64,000 nucleotides of DNA from NCBI GenBank assembly GCA_033030425.1, contig JAUFSD010000006.1:1426001-1490000 (forward strand), in the 5' to 3' direction. The notes under the pieces are model-generated. The model ran no database searches, was not told the origin of the DNA, and saw only the letters and a list, made by a program, of their open reading frames with translations. Every line of letters begins with the position of its first letter. Position 1 is the stretch's first letter. Positions 49,622-59,922 of the stretch are shown here, piece by piece. Made by a program: the position numbers and the translations under genes. The DNA is from Verpa conica. Its lineage: Eukaryota; Ascomycota; Pezizomycetes; Pezizales; Morchellaceae.

Positions 49622-52600
49622 CTCCTTTTTTTAACATCATTCAACACAACTGCGCCGGGAGCAATAATGTGTTTCTTTCTCTATTCTCAAATCCAGTAGT
49701 TCACTCGGCACAGGTTATAGCTGTGCAAGAACCCCCGTTGTTTAATCGCTCTCCTTTAGTTGCACCCAACTTCGCTCTTTTTAAACCCACACCCACACTT
49801 CAGTCAGATAAGGTGTCGGTGTGCTTCTATGTTAACCTCTCTTTTTTGGATAAGAATTCCGTCACCCAGACCCCCTCGCACCGAGGGGACATCGCGTTCA
49901 TTACACTGCATTTTACTACCTCAAATCGTACATTTTCATCCTTAACACTCGTTAATGTCTACAACAGACAGGTGTCCGATTCTGTTAGATCCGTTCCTCC
50001 CTATTTAGCCTTTCAGGCCTCGTCTGTCCCTACCGTCGTTGTTGGAGACTTTAATGTTCACTCTCCTGCCGCGGATCCTTTACGAAAGTTCTCCACAACA
50101 GAACTAAATCTTTCCACTCCCTACTTTAGGCTAGCCAACCAACTTGGCTTTTCGCTCATTAACACACCTGGGAAGTACACCAGAATTTCCCCTGACCCGA
50201 GAAAGCGACACAGCGTTATCGACTTTACCTGGGCCAATCACGCCGCAACCCAATTAATTCAAAAGTGGCTCATCCCACCAGTTCCCTCAGGCTCAGATCA
50301 TAGAGTTATACTCTGTCAGCTGGCCCCTCCGGATTCCGATTTCACTCCCTACAACACCCCTAACTGGGCCCTCGCTAATTGGGACCTTATTGCCCCCCAA
50401 TTAAGCGAGCTTCAATTCTCTCCCGACTCCTTCGATCTAGATAGCTGGTTCGACGAGTCCTTTAACCAACTTCATAACGTCCTTCTTTTACACACTCCCA
50501 CAAAGAGAGTCTCATCATGGTCGAAACCCTGGTGGAACCCTAATCTTTCCCAATTAAGATCTATTTATCACAGTGTTCACAAGTCCTACCGCAAAGGACT
50601 CTCCCCCCCATTCGAGCTTAAAGCGGCCAAAAACGCCTACTTTAACGCCATTAAAAAGGCCAAACGTGACCATTGGAACACGTTTGTGTCCAACGCTTCC
50701 CCTTCCGACATGTGGCGGCTTAAGAAAATGGCCACCAGATCCGAGGACCGAATCCCGTCCATTCCCAATTCCCCTACACCCCAAATCCTAAATGAAAATT
50801 TAGTGAATGCATTCTTTCCCCCGAGACCAGATACTGGCTCCCCACTTCCTTTACGGTTCCATAGTGTTCCCGCTATTACCCCTGAAGAAATTCAGCACGT
50901 TCTTTCCAAAACATCCAACCTGTCAGCACCAGGGCCCGACTCCATTCCTTACTCAATATGGAAAGGTGTCCACAGGATTAACCCCACACTCATTCCCAGA
51001 ATACTTACCCCTCTTTTAAAAAGCGGTTATCACCCACTTTCCTTAAAAAAGGCAAACGGTGTTGTCCTAGCCAAACCAGGCAAAGACGACTACACAGCCA
51101 CCTCCTCCTATCGGATAATTGTACTTCTCCAAACCTTCTCAAAAGTTTTGGAGAAAGTCGTCACCCTTAGACTGGCAAAGATTGCGAAGGCCACCGGCCT
51201 AGTACATCCACACCAATGCGGCTCAGTCGCAGGCCTCTCCACCTCAGACGCCACCACTGTCTTTTACAACGAAATCAGAGCTATGCAGTTAGCTAAGCTT
51301 AAAGTCTCCACTCTCTTTTTAGATATTAAAGGCGGCTTTGATAATGTGGTCAAACACACCCTAGCCTCCATTCTTACTTCCCAAAGCGTTCCCCCCTATA
51401 TGGTTAATTGGATTCTTTCCTTTTTGTCCGATCGCTGGGTTACCTTGCTTTACAAAGGCTCCCCCAAGTTAGCCGTCCCCGTTCAAGTTGGGGTCCCCCA
51501 AGGATCCCCCATCTCTCCTTTATTATTTGTTATTTATGTTAGCGTTTTACATCACCTGGAACCATCACCAGGTATTACCCTATCATACGTTGATGATTTT
51601 GCCATCACGGTTGCCTCACCCACAGTCGAGGAAAACATTCTCTTACTTCAAGAAAATTACTATTGTCTCAAAAACGATGCAGCCCCCCGCAACGTGTCCT
51701 TCTCAGTCGCTAAAACTGAGCTGATGCACTGGCGCACCCCCAGAGACAAGTCCCCAGTCTCACATCTTCCCGTGTGTATTGATGGACACACCTTCCATCC
51801 AAAACCAATAGTCCGGTGGGTCGGCTACTGGTTCTCACCCTCTTTTAATCCTAACGATCACTTTACAAGAAGGCTGGCGTCCGCCCAGGCCTCCTTTGGC
51901 ATTCTTTATAGATTTTCCTCTCCCGGAAAAGGTCTTTCCTCAGGAAACTGCAGGAAACTCGCTACTCTCGCTATTCGCCCCATGCTTACCTATGGAGCCA
52001 CTCTTTTTACCCCCACCTCAGCCCTAAAAGAAATGGAGGTCTTTTGGAACTCCGTTCTCAGGTGGGCCCTAGGTTGCTTTAGGTCGACCAATCTACACGC
52101 TCTATGGGCGGAGGCATCCGCCCCCCCGTTGATACTTTACCTTCATTATCTTAAAATCAAACACGCCATTCGAGTTGCCACTGCCCACCCCCTCAACAAC
52201 CCAGTCACGGCCCGGTTTGATCCGTCGTTTCCAACCATCTCACCCGAACGGAGCTACTCACACTCCGAACTTCTCAAAGGCCTTCCCAATCCCCCCAAAA
52301 AGTGGAATTCGGTCGCCAAAGCAGGCGTGAATCACCTGCCAATCGAATTTCTAGGTTCCCTAGTCCAACCGTTACTAGGCTCCAATCTTAGCCATAAAAG
52401 TTTTTCAATTATGGTTAAGCAACAACTCCTAAAGAATTGGGAGATTCTCTATCCCCCACCCAGCTACTACAAGTATGGTTGTTCTCTCACAACACCATAC
52501 TTTATGTCTCTCCACAAGTTTCAATCCTCCCGCCTCCATCAAATGCGGGTGGAAAAGAGCTACCTAAACGCCCATAAGTCGTGGATAAATCTTCACACTT

Positions 52601-52866
52601 CTGACACCTGTCCCAGGTGTCTCCTCTCTCCCGAAACAACAGAACATGTGCTTCTGCACTGTCCTAGTCTCACCGTGTCCAGAAACTCTCTCCTACCCAA
52701 CATCAGATCCCTTGACGAAATTTGGTGCTCTGAAGCCCTTTCGCTACTCGTCGGGACCTTCGTTGTTCGAAACAAAATAAATTTTCCAAAAAAAGCGCTC
52801 CCGTCACCTGCGCCGTCTTCCCTCACTACGTCCTCTCTCACCTCCATTACCTACTCCGAATCATAA
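49597..52866 (+). CDS. LINE copy 2 ORF2, endonuclease-reverse transcriptase
   Basis: 1089 residues, the same length as copy 1, with roughly two dozen amino-acid changes by eye. Endonuclease residues N18, E45, D151, N153 and S233-D234-H235, the RT motifs including YVDD, and the C-terminal CCHC are all retained. Changes cluster in linkers (for example SSDSSDLDN to SPDSFDLDS near residue 280). The frame is intact. Confidence 0.95.
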   Translation: MFSTTTKHSPFFNIIQHNCAGSNNVFLSLFSNPVVHSAQVIAVQEPPLFNRSPLVAPNFALFKPTPTLQSDKVSVCFYVNLSFLDKNSVTQTPSHRGDIAFITLHFTTSNRTFSSLTLVNVYNRQVSDSVRSVPPYLAFQASSVPTVVVGDFNVHSPAADPLRKFSTTELNLSTPYFRLANQLGFSLINTPGKYTRISPDPRKRHSVIDFTWANHAATQLIQKWLIPPVPSGSDHRVILCQLAPPDSDFTPYNTPNWALANWDLIAPQLSELQFSPDSFDLDSWFDESFNQLHNVLLLHTPTKRVSSWSKPWWNPNLSQLRSIYHSVHKSYRKGLSPPFELKAAKNAYFNAIKKAKRDHWNTFVSNASPSDMWRLKKMATRSEDRIPSIPNSPTPQILNENLVNAFFPPRPDTGSPLPLRFHSVPAITPEEIQHVLSKTSNLSAPGPDSIPYSIWKGVHRINPTLIPRILTPLLKSGYHPLSLKKANGVVLAKPGKDDYTATSSYRIIVLLQTFSKVLEKVVTLRLAKIAKATGLVHPHQCGSVAGLSTSDATTVFYNEIRAMQLAKLKVSTLFLDIKGGFDNVVKHTLASILTSQSVPPYMVNWILSFLSDRWVTLLYKGSPKLAVPVQVGVPQGSPISPLLFVIYVSVLHHLEPSPGITLSYVDDFAITVASPTVEENILLLQENYYCLKNDAAPRNVSFSVAKTELMHWRTPRDKSPVSHLPVCIDGHTFHPKPIVRWVGYWFSPSFNPNDHFTRRLASAQASFGILYRFSSPGKGLSSGNCRKLATLAIRPMLTYGATLFTPTSALKEMEVFWNSVLRWALGCFRSTNLHALWAEASAPPLILYLHYLKIKHAIRVATAHPLNNPVTARFDPSFPTISPERSYSHSELLKGLPNPPKKWNSVAKAGVNHLPIEFLGSLVQPLLGSNLSHKSFSIMVKQQLLKNWEILYPPPSYYKYGCSLTTPYFMSLHKFQSSRLHQMRVEKSYLNAHKSWINLHTSDTCPRCLLSPETTEHVLLHCPSLTVSRNSLLPNIRSLDEIWCSEALSLLVGTFVVRNKINFPKKALPSPAPSSLTTSSLTSITYSES

Positions 52867-53745
52867 GGAGTCATCAAGCCTACCAAGTCCGTGTATAACG
52901 GCGCCAAGACAGCAAGTCAGAAGGAAGGAAGTTATATTTGAGTAGTACATTGGTTTTGTTAAAATATTTTCTTCATTTCCTGTGTTAAAGTTATTTATTA
53001 TTTGGAATTTCGAAGGGGGTCGTGTTTTATTTTTAGGAAGGGGAAGGGTTCTTTTTAGGTCATAGTTTATACTGCATACCAGATTTTGTACCCAGAACAA
53101 TAAAATCACTTGAATCAAAAAAAAAAAAAAAAAAAAGAATTCTGAGCATGTAATACCAAACAAGATAGCATAGTAGATTGTTGTCTATGTCTAGAGAATT
53201 ATTGTCCCAGAAAGAGGGAGAACGGCCCGCTATTTATACAAAAAAGTCCTTTATCCTCCAACCGAGATAACTATGTGAAAATCGAGGTGGGAACGCCGTT
53301 TAACCCTGAAAACCGTAACAAAGTAAAGGTAACCAAAAGAAATGAGTAATACAATGCTTGTAAGCGAGATGGTGTGTTGAGTAAACATAAATGAGCGCAA
53401 CAAAATATAACTCATAACAAATGGCGCAATACATGTGAGTAATAAGGTATGCGACCTTTCGATAAACATTAATAGTTATGTAAAAATGTAATAAATGTAA
53501 AAATGTATCAAAAAACAATCAGAACTGTCATCGTAAAGAAATGTAGCAAATGGAGAAAAAATGTTATACAAACAAGAAAAGACAGACTGAGAATCTCGAA
53601 AAAATAACAGTTCCCTCGTGGCAGAGAGTCACCAGAGCCTTTCAGTACTAATTAGCAAGCAGTACTGGGAAGCGGGGCCTTCCTCCATACCATTACTTGT
53701 CAAGAAACATGCCCCGACTGGCAGATGGCACAACTCCGTCCATCA

Positions 53746-53943
53746 GCAAACGAAAATTTGTATCCTGAGAGATACGCACATCAGCAAAAGTTTTTTTTTC
53801 TTCAAAAATAGTCCCAGATAGTCCCAGGGATAAGGGAGACAGTGGGGGACACAATTGGGACACAATTGGGACAGAATAGAGACACCACCCAGTCCCAAGA
53901 TCCATCTCAGGGACAGGCATTTTGTCTCTTGGGACTGGGTGGT
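53746..53943. repeat. Unclassified inverted-repeat segment
   Basis: Lies between the truncated end of repeat A2 and the start of copy A3. CCACCCAGTCCCAAGA (53885-53900) is the exact reverse complement of 53927-53942, giving a 16-bp stem with a 26-base loop. To the left is a short tandem GGGACACAATT motif (53847-53872) and two AGTCCCAG boxes. This may be one end of a small DNA element. No coding sequence. Confidence 0.5.
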
Positions 53944-55087
53944 TGTTGTAGGCACCTGATAAGAGGAGTATTTCTGGGAACCATGAAGACCACTTGTTTG
54001 ACTATCTAGGTAACTAAATCCCTTGTTCGTTTCTTGAGAAACGCGCTAGGGGTTTGGGGAGAAGCGCGTGGGAATATTATTGCTGGCGGCTATCTCCTGC
54101 AGAGCGCCCCACTGTGCCACCCACCGGGTGCTAGAGTTGCTGTAAACGCATAGTAAAAACACAAGCTTTGGACCCCAAAAATAACCCCTGGAGCGTCAGG
54201 AAAATTCGTCCGTCCGAACCAAATCCGGAGGGTATATGAGAGGGCATGATTTGGAGCTGACTGGTGAAAGAATCGAGGAAATCAGATAAGAACTGACGGA
54301 GTTGTGCCCTCCGCCAGTCGGGGCATGTTTCTTGACAAACTAACGGTATGAAGGAAAGCCCCGCTTCCCAGTACTGCTTGCTGATTAGTACCAAAGGGCT
54401 TTGGTGACTCTCTGCCTCGAGGGAACATGCAAGGATGGAACAGATACGGTGGTTAGTACACTTATCGGCCCGTCCGCAGAGTACAGATTGGTTCACTAAC
54501 AGCTTTACATGATTGCATTACTCTAGTACACCTTCGGGCTTGACTAGAAAAGACGATAGGGCCGGGACAAAGTGCTTGGACTGCTCGGGATTTGTATAAG
54601 TATGGGGGGAATGTATTTGTATTGGCATTGTCACTGTGTTGTAAGATTTGTATTGTATGGCGTGATTGCTTGGCAGGTTTTCAGGGTCTTCGGGGGTTCC
54701 CAGGCGTTTGTATTAGGATTTAGAATAAATCCGCGAGCCCAAACCGCGGTATATAAAATAGTCGGCAGATTTGTCTCTTTACCAGAACATCAACAGGAAG
54801 AACGAGTCTTATCAATATATTTGAATCTAATCGAACTACCTTTACCTTATAAACTCTATTACAACTTTGCTTGTGACTTTTGAAGCTTCAACTGAACAAC
54901 TTTCCGCTCTATCCAACTGACTCTAGTGAGTCTTGACGATATCGTAGTTCGTAACTCTCTTGTGCGATTTAAAGGAACAACTACTACCGTTGACTGAGGA
55001 GACCTTGGTAGTTGGTATCTTATACCTTCGAACTGAACTCTAAGCTTGACGGGACGTAGCCTGGTCGATTGTATAGGCCAGTTTTAC
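53944..55087 (+). repeat. Repeat A, longest copy (A3), LTR-like, 1.14 kb
   Basis: Begins TGTTGTAGGCACCTG and ends AGTTTTACA, so TG...CA. A TATATAAAA box near 54753 is oriented with the plus strand. Both ends are supported by other copies: the start by A1 and A4, the end by A2 at 45164. No flanking duplication is visible (GTGGT against TGGAG), so identity as an LTR is inferred. Its right end lies against Plavaka transposase sequence, which it appears to truncate. Confidence 0.6.
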
Positions 55088-57555
55088 ATGGAGATAGTCC
55101 TCCATATACTGGAGAGTTGCTGGGGTATGGCTAATATATTGAGCCATCAGGTGAAAGTCGACCATCGAGCGAACGCATTTCAAGGCTTTTTCAAAAGTAC
55201 TTTTTAGTGCTTTCAGAGGTCTCCTCAAAGCCACCGCAAAAGCTCCTAGGACTATTCTTCCAAGGTGACGCATCTCCTTACCCTGCCACTGCGTAATCTC
55301 CCTATATGCCTTCCTCGGTACTGACAGCCCAGGGTAGGGCCCAATTGATCTCCAGGCATCATCGAATTGCTCCAATCAATTGTGTTTCTTTAAAAAGACT
55401 GGATCCATTCCATCATATGCTTCAATATCCCTAGATAGATATTATGAAGTAGATCGGGCTTATGCAGGTCATGTATCAAAACTCTTGGGAGAGTCCATAG
55501 AGTATTGTAAAGAGCCTTCAGAGACTTGGAGATCAAAAGCTCTACCGGAGCGATATTGGCTGGTTGGAGATTATAGTCTCTAACTTTGTCTTGATAGACT
55601 GTATGATTGCGCTCGGGGAATTCATCAAAGCTTCCAAGATCATTAAAGCCAACCCCGCATTTAGCGCAAGCCTGATTTTGGATATTGTGGAGAGAGGCAT
55701 TCTCTTCTTGATCGGCTATCTAGGCTGCGAGTATGGGGAAGCAAAGTCGTTGATAGCCATCGGCGCAGTCTAAAACTACTCCGCTCTCGCCAGGGCCCTG
55801 TAAGCCTTCGAGAATCTCCTCAAGAATCTTATGAAGAGCCATGTGGCTTTGTGGGTGCTGAACCTTTGAAATAGCCGATTCCTTTGCAAGCTTTGGGGGT
55901 ACTGGTAAAAGCGCAAGGAGGATATTTGCTAGGCTAGTTGGCTTATTGCGAGTTGCAGACTTAATGTTGCCAATCGTGAGATATATAGGCCAGGCTTTTT
56001 TATCCCCACTGAAGCTAGTCAAATGAGTTCCGTCGGAGGCGCAGATAATGGGTACAACTGTAGATCCTTTGGGTAATGTATCCTACAAAGCTATTAGTAT
56101 CATGATAAAAGCCTCTAAAGCTCTCGCGAGAGCTGTACTAACCTGCATCTCCCACCACCAATCACCTGTATGCATTTCCCCATACATCCGTTCTCCTAAG
56201 CTATTATACTCCACCGTGGGAGCGTATACCATATCGTCTCTAAACGCCCTTTGCCTAAGGAGATAGCGTACGCAAGCCATAGGGTTCCAATAAAAATAGG
56301 AGGTTTTCCTCCCTCCTAGGTTGACCTCCGAGTGGTGCCAGCTAGAACGTCCTAATGTTGTATGCATTTCCTCCACTTTGCTAACAAAGCTCCTGCCAGA
56401 GTTGAAAGAGCAGTTACAAGGGCCCAGCGAGCTTCAAAAGTAATCATTGATAGCTCCCTGAGAGGTTTTTGACCGAATAAACCACCGAGCAAGCTTGAAC
56501 TCCTCCACCAATTTGAAAGGCGCCCATGGGTTCTCCAAAAGGCTTTGCTCCTCCTCATCGTACCTTAAAAAGCTCTCACCACGTCTTCCAGCACCTTCAT
56601 ACAGCTTTGTTTTAGCTTCTCCACTAGCAACAGTACCGGTGTCTATATCCATGGCCATGTCAGCAGCCAAATTAAAATCAGATTCAGATTCTCGGTCAGA
56701 ATCATTTGAATCCTCATTCTGATCAAATTCATCGCCGCTGTTGCTAAGAAGATTGTTGTTGTTATTTTTTCAAGATTCTCAGTCTGTCTTTCCTTGATTG
56801 TATAACATTTTATCTCCATTTGCTACATTTCATTACGATGACAGTTCTGATTGTTTTCTTGATACATTTTTACATTTATTACATTTTTACATAACTACTA
56901 ATGTTTATCGAAAGATCGCATACCTTATTACTCACATGTATTGCGCCATTTGTTATGAGTCATATTTTGTTGCGCTCATTTATGTTTACTCAACACACTA
57001 TTTCGCTTACAAGCATTGTATTACTCATTTCTTTTGGTTATCTTTACTTTGTTACGGTTTTCAGGGTCAAACGGCGTTCCCACCTCGGTTTTCACATAGT
57101 TATCTCGGTTGGAGGATAAAGGACTTTTCTGTATAAATAGCGGGCCGTTCTCCCTCTTTCTGGGACAGTAATTCTCTAGACATAGACACCAATCTACTTC
57201 GCTATCTTGTTTGGTATTACCTGTTCAGACTTCTCGCTTGCCTGTTCTTTATAGTAATAGTTTATTCTGTTGCTACCACCAATTCACTGGCTTTACGCTT
57301 CTTTCTGTGCATCGTACCTGTAGAGTTATACCATTAGGACTTGCGTCCTAAGCTGTTACTCCGCTATTCTTCACAGTTGTCATTGTTTTCAAAGCCCTTG
57401 CCAAAGCTGCCAGAGCTGCTAGAGCTCATTGTGTTTTTAACCGTTGGTGGATCAAGATATGACGATGCAATCAGGGGGTGCTTCGCTATTAGGTGCTTTT
57501 TGAAAGAACTAGAGTAACTATACCCTTTTTTGTAATAGGGGCATTTTGAAGGCAT
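55040..57555 (-). pseudogene. Decayed Plavaka-type (CACTA-like) transposase
   Basis: Minus-strand relic. An N-terminal C2H2-like finger (57555-57380) is followed by an acidic linker and NPWAPFKLVEEFKLARWFI. Further blocks are WWWEMQ, then after a clear 60-bp intron (56142-56083) DTLPKGSTVVPIICASDGTH, LTSFSGDKKAWPIYLTIGNI, the ACAKCG finger, LHKPDLLHNIYLGILKHM and REITQWQGKEMRHLGR. These blocks are typical of fungal Plavaka transposases. Breaks: a 616-bp solo LTR at 56760-57375; in-frame TGA (56434-56436), TAG (55720-55722) and TGA (55376-55378); a one-base frameshift near 55390; and Tyr in place of the second Cys of the first finger. After MEDYL (about 55088) the frame runs into repeat A, so the normal C-terminus is lost. 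Confidence 0.85.
56760..57375 (+). mobile_element. 616-bp solo LTR (copy 2), TSD GTTGT
   Basis: Exact GTTGT at 56755-56759 and 57376-57380. Begins TGTTATTTTTTC, ends TTCTTCACA, with TATAAATA at 57132-57139. It is inserted in the N-terminal part of the Plavaka transposase in the opposite orientation. Frames inside it (for example 56798-57136) recur in all copies only because the LTR recurs. Confidence 0.95.
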
Positions 57556-59082
57556 ATTGTAGGCTTGGATAATTAAAAAGAACGGCGAAAATTGAGAGTG
57601 CTATGGTGGTAGCTTCAGGAGCTCTCGTTAAAATCACAACATGTGCTTCGCATAGATTAATCTAACTGGCTCTCTTGGCGCCAAGGTCTGTGCGTTAAAA
57701 GGCAAATCTGCAACCTCACATCGACCCCGCTTACAACCGTCACCATGACCCCACCAGGAAGATACCCATGATGATGCTCCCGAGCTACGATATTGATAGG
57801 GAGAATCCCTGGAGGCTTGACAAAGTCTTTGACGGCTTTTCAGGCAACTCTGGTTGCCGGCTTTATAACTCGATAGGCAAACACTATATTGCCATATAAG
57901 TAGCTATTTGTCAAGAACGACAAATCATCAGTTCTCACTTGGCCACAAACCGCCACCCGACCACCAGCCAGCCTTGCCCGTTTCATATCAGTTTCATATC
58001 TAGTCGCATTTATGTTTCATGTATGGGATGACGTGGCTTGCCACGTCATCAGGATCTCCTAGTTTCATATCACGTATCATGTTCTTGTTTCATGTAGTCT
58101 GACACGCTACGCGTGTCAGCCCCTTCCCTTTCATGTTTCGGCCATACTATAAGTATCGAGCCATTTCCCCAGTTCTTAGTCTTAGCTCTCTATCCTTCAA
58201 CTTGTATTTACTACCAAGTACCTACTCTAGTCCCAGTCTTTCCAAGTCTTCTAGTCCATGTGCCTATAGTGTCCCAGTTCTTTAGACATCACCTGCTGTC
58301 CCCACTAGAGCAAGGGCTTGTGTACTTTTACACTATTCTTATATCATCCCCACCAGTCAATCCCTAAATCAATCTAGCAATTGAGTCAAAGCTAACTACT
58401 AGAGTTTAGGTCTCGATTTCCATATCTCTTTGGGTTTTCCTCATGGCTTTGAGAGCTTTCTTTGCAGCTTTTCATAATTTCCGTGTAAGTGATGATATAT
58501 GAAGCAATGATAAACGGTAATATATGACTCTATAATGTCTTGAAACACCAACAAACAGCTGATAGAATAGCAAACTTTAGAGCCTAGGAAACTGGGCCTA
58601 TAAAAGGCCCCTGCTGCCCTGTTTTGTGCTCCACGAGCTCTCTCTCCCTTCTTTCTCTCCTAACCTCCACCACCCGCCTAGCTACGATTCACATCTTTAA
58701 TATATTACGGTAGGTTTTAATTAATACTGCTAGGGGCCACAAAGCCTTTACAGTAGTCTTGATAGCCTTTGCTAACGTATGAATTTGCACCTAGTCTCCA
58801 CTGTTTCAAGATTTTTTTATTTGTTTGTTTCACTCTTTGTTTGGCCCCCCGTTTCATGTTTTCAAGTGCCCTACGTTTCGCCTTTCCTACGTCTACAGTA
58901 TCTCTATAAAGCGCTGGTGGTAAGCTGTCTCTGAATCTCCATAAAAATCACAATACCATACTTACTTGCTGGCAATTAAGTCATACAGTATATAATACTC
59001 TATAAGACTCTTATAAAAGCTCCTACAGCTATCACCACCGCTATCACCACCACTACTACCGTTCCGTCAACAACTATCGCAA
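57556..59082. other. Non-coding stretch with two perfect hairpins and a promoter-like block
   Basis: Upstream of the Plavaka relic. Two short perfect palindromes occur at 58027-58050 and 58099-58119 among repeated TTTCATRT words (listed separately). A CCTATAAAAGG box near 58597 followed by a CT-rich stretch looks like a pol II promoter for whatever began at 59083. I recognise no gene between 57556 and 59082. The opposite end of the Plavaka element was not found. Confidence 0.45.
58027..58119. repeat. Pair of short perfect hairpins
   Basis: GATGACGTGGC/GCCACGTCATC (58027-58050, 11-bp arms, 2-base loop) and CTGACACGC/GCGTGTCAG (58099-58119, 9-bp arms, 3-base loop). The first contains two inverted TGACGTGG motifs of the CRE/UPRE type. 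TTTCATRT words surround both. Function unknown. Confidence 0.6.
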
Positions 59083-59921
59083 ATGCCTCTCACTATCGTT
59101 CAAGTCAAAGCTAAGCTCCAGCTCACTGGAAAGAACGCCGCTTACTTTGCTCTACGCAAACCCCTTGCCCACTGAATGGCTGCTGTAGCGTGGATCAACA
59201 AGACCGCATTGGGGCTGGATGTGTAACCGCCCCTGCTGTGTTACATTGTTCTTTGTTTTACTTGTTTTGGATGCGGTTATGGCACTAACCACCTTGGGAT
59301 TTCTTTATTGTTTCTTTGGATCTATTTTACTATGTTTGGGAACCCCGCCGGAAGCGGAGCAATTATTGTACTGGGGTGGTACCGGATCAGGATGATTAGT
59401 ATTTCTTTAGTGTTTTGATCCTGGCATGGATCGGAGATTAGGGTACCGGGATCAGAGGAACATGACAGGAATGGAGGAATGGTTGTGCCGGGTTATTTTT
59501 GATTACTGTTTATTTGTTTTTGGACCGGAGCATGGAATGCCCCGGCTAGTTTATGTATGTTTTTGTTTTAGTATAAAACCTGCCGTGTCTAGCTAGTTTT
59601 GGGTTGGCAGGATTTAGCTACCTAAGTTAGTTATCAATATATGCAATTGACCGGCTATCTTTAGTTGATATCAACATATTAGCCTACCAAGTTTAGTCTA
59701 GTTAGTCAATCTCTTTGAGATAGCTACTAGGCTTAGCCTGAAATCTCCGTCTACCGCAATTACCCCACTAGTAAGGTGCCAAGCAGTGCTTGCACCTAAC
59801 TAGTGTGTGATTGTGTTACAGGATGCCTACAACGCCCTCTCTGAATGGCTTATGAAGCATAAATATCTCAGGGGGCTTTACTCCTCCTGGCATAACCTAG
59901 ATACGGAAGTCTCCAGGGGTA
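59083..59921 (+). pseudogene. Small unidentified reading frame broken by a solo LTR
   Basis: ATG at 59083 starts a frame (MPLTIVQVKAKLQLTGKNAA...) that meets an in-frame TGA 31 codons in (59173-59175, where Trp would suit). It continues to LGLD, where a 599-bp LTR is inserted, and resumes at 59826 in the same frame as AYNALSEWLMKHKYLRGLYS plus about 14 residues. Repeat A4 then cuts it at 59922. I do not recognise the family. A TATAAAAGG box about 480 bp upstream and protein-like composition suggest a once-real gene, perhaps from another transposon. Confidence 0.5.
59222..59820 (+). mobile_element. 599-bp solo LTR, TSD GGATG
   Basis: Exact GGATG at 59217-59221 and 59821-59825. Begins TGTAACCGCCCC and ends TGTGTTACA. 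A TATAAAACC box lies near 59573. It shares the TGTAAC start with the 1376-bp element but is otherwise a different family. It has no internal domain. Confidence 0.92.
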
Positions 59922-59922
59922 T

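Larger units (their letters stand above)
48000..53136 (+). mobile_element. Full-length LINE, copy 2
   Basis: 5137 bp from CATCCCTTCT to a 20-A tail (53117-53136), inside the 616-bp solo LTR. Its 5' end is five bases short of copy 1's 5' end. This near coincidence suggests that both are full length rather than 5'-truncated. Both ORFs are open. Differences from copy 1 are mostly third-position transitions. Confidence 0.97.
47845..53609 (-). mobile_element. 616-bp solo LTR (copy 1), split by LINE copy 2
   Basis: GTTCC duplications at 47840-47844 and 53610-53614 frame an LTR whose minus-strand sequence begins TGTTATTTTTTCGAGATTCT and ends CTATTCTTCACA. LINE copy 2 splits it, so LTR sequence is 47845-47999 and 53150-53609, about 615 bp. 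The same LTR stands uninterrupted at 56760-57375 and 62111-62726. A TATAAATAG box precedes the inferred start of transcription. No internal retrotransposon region remains. Confidence 0.92.
45164..53745 (-). repeat. Repeat A, inverted copy split by three insertions (A2)
   Basis: Read on the minus strand, segments 53745-53615, 47844-47479, 46850-46752 and 45375-45164 together match copy A3 from about 54297 to its end near 55087, in order and without loss. The breaks coincide with exact 5-bp duplications of three inserted elements: 47845-53609, 46851-47478 and 45376-46751. The end at 45164 is TGTATAAAAC on the plus strand. The other end is truncated. Confidence 0.8.

Noticed and set aside
56798..57136. 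Hydrophobic open frames in the 616-bp LTR, repeated near 53300 and 62150
   Set aside because: They recur only because the LTR recurs, differ in frame between copies, and have a composition explained by T-rich LTR DNA.
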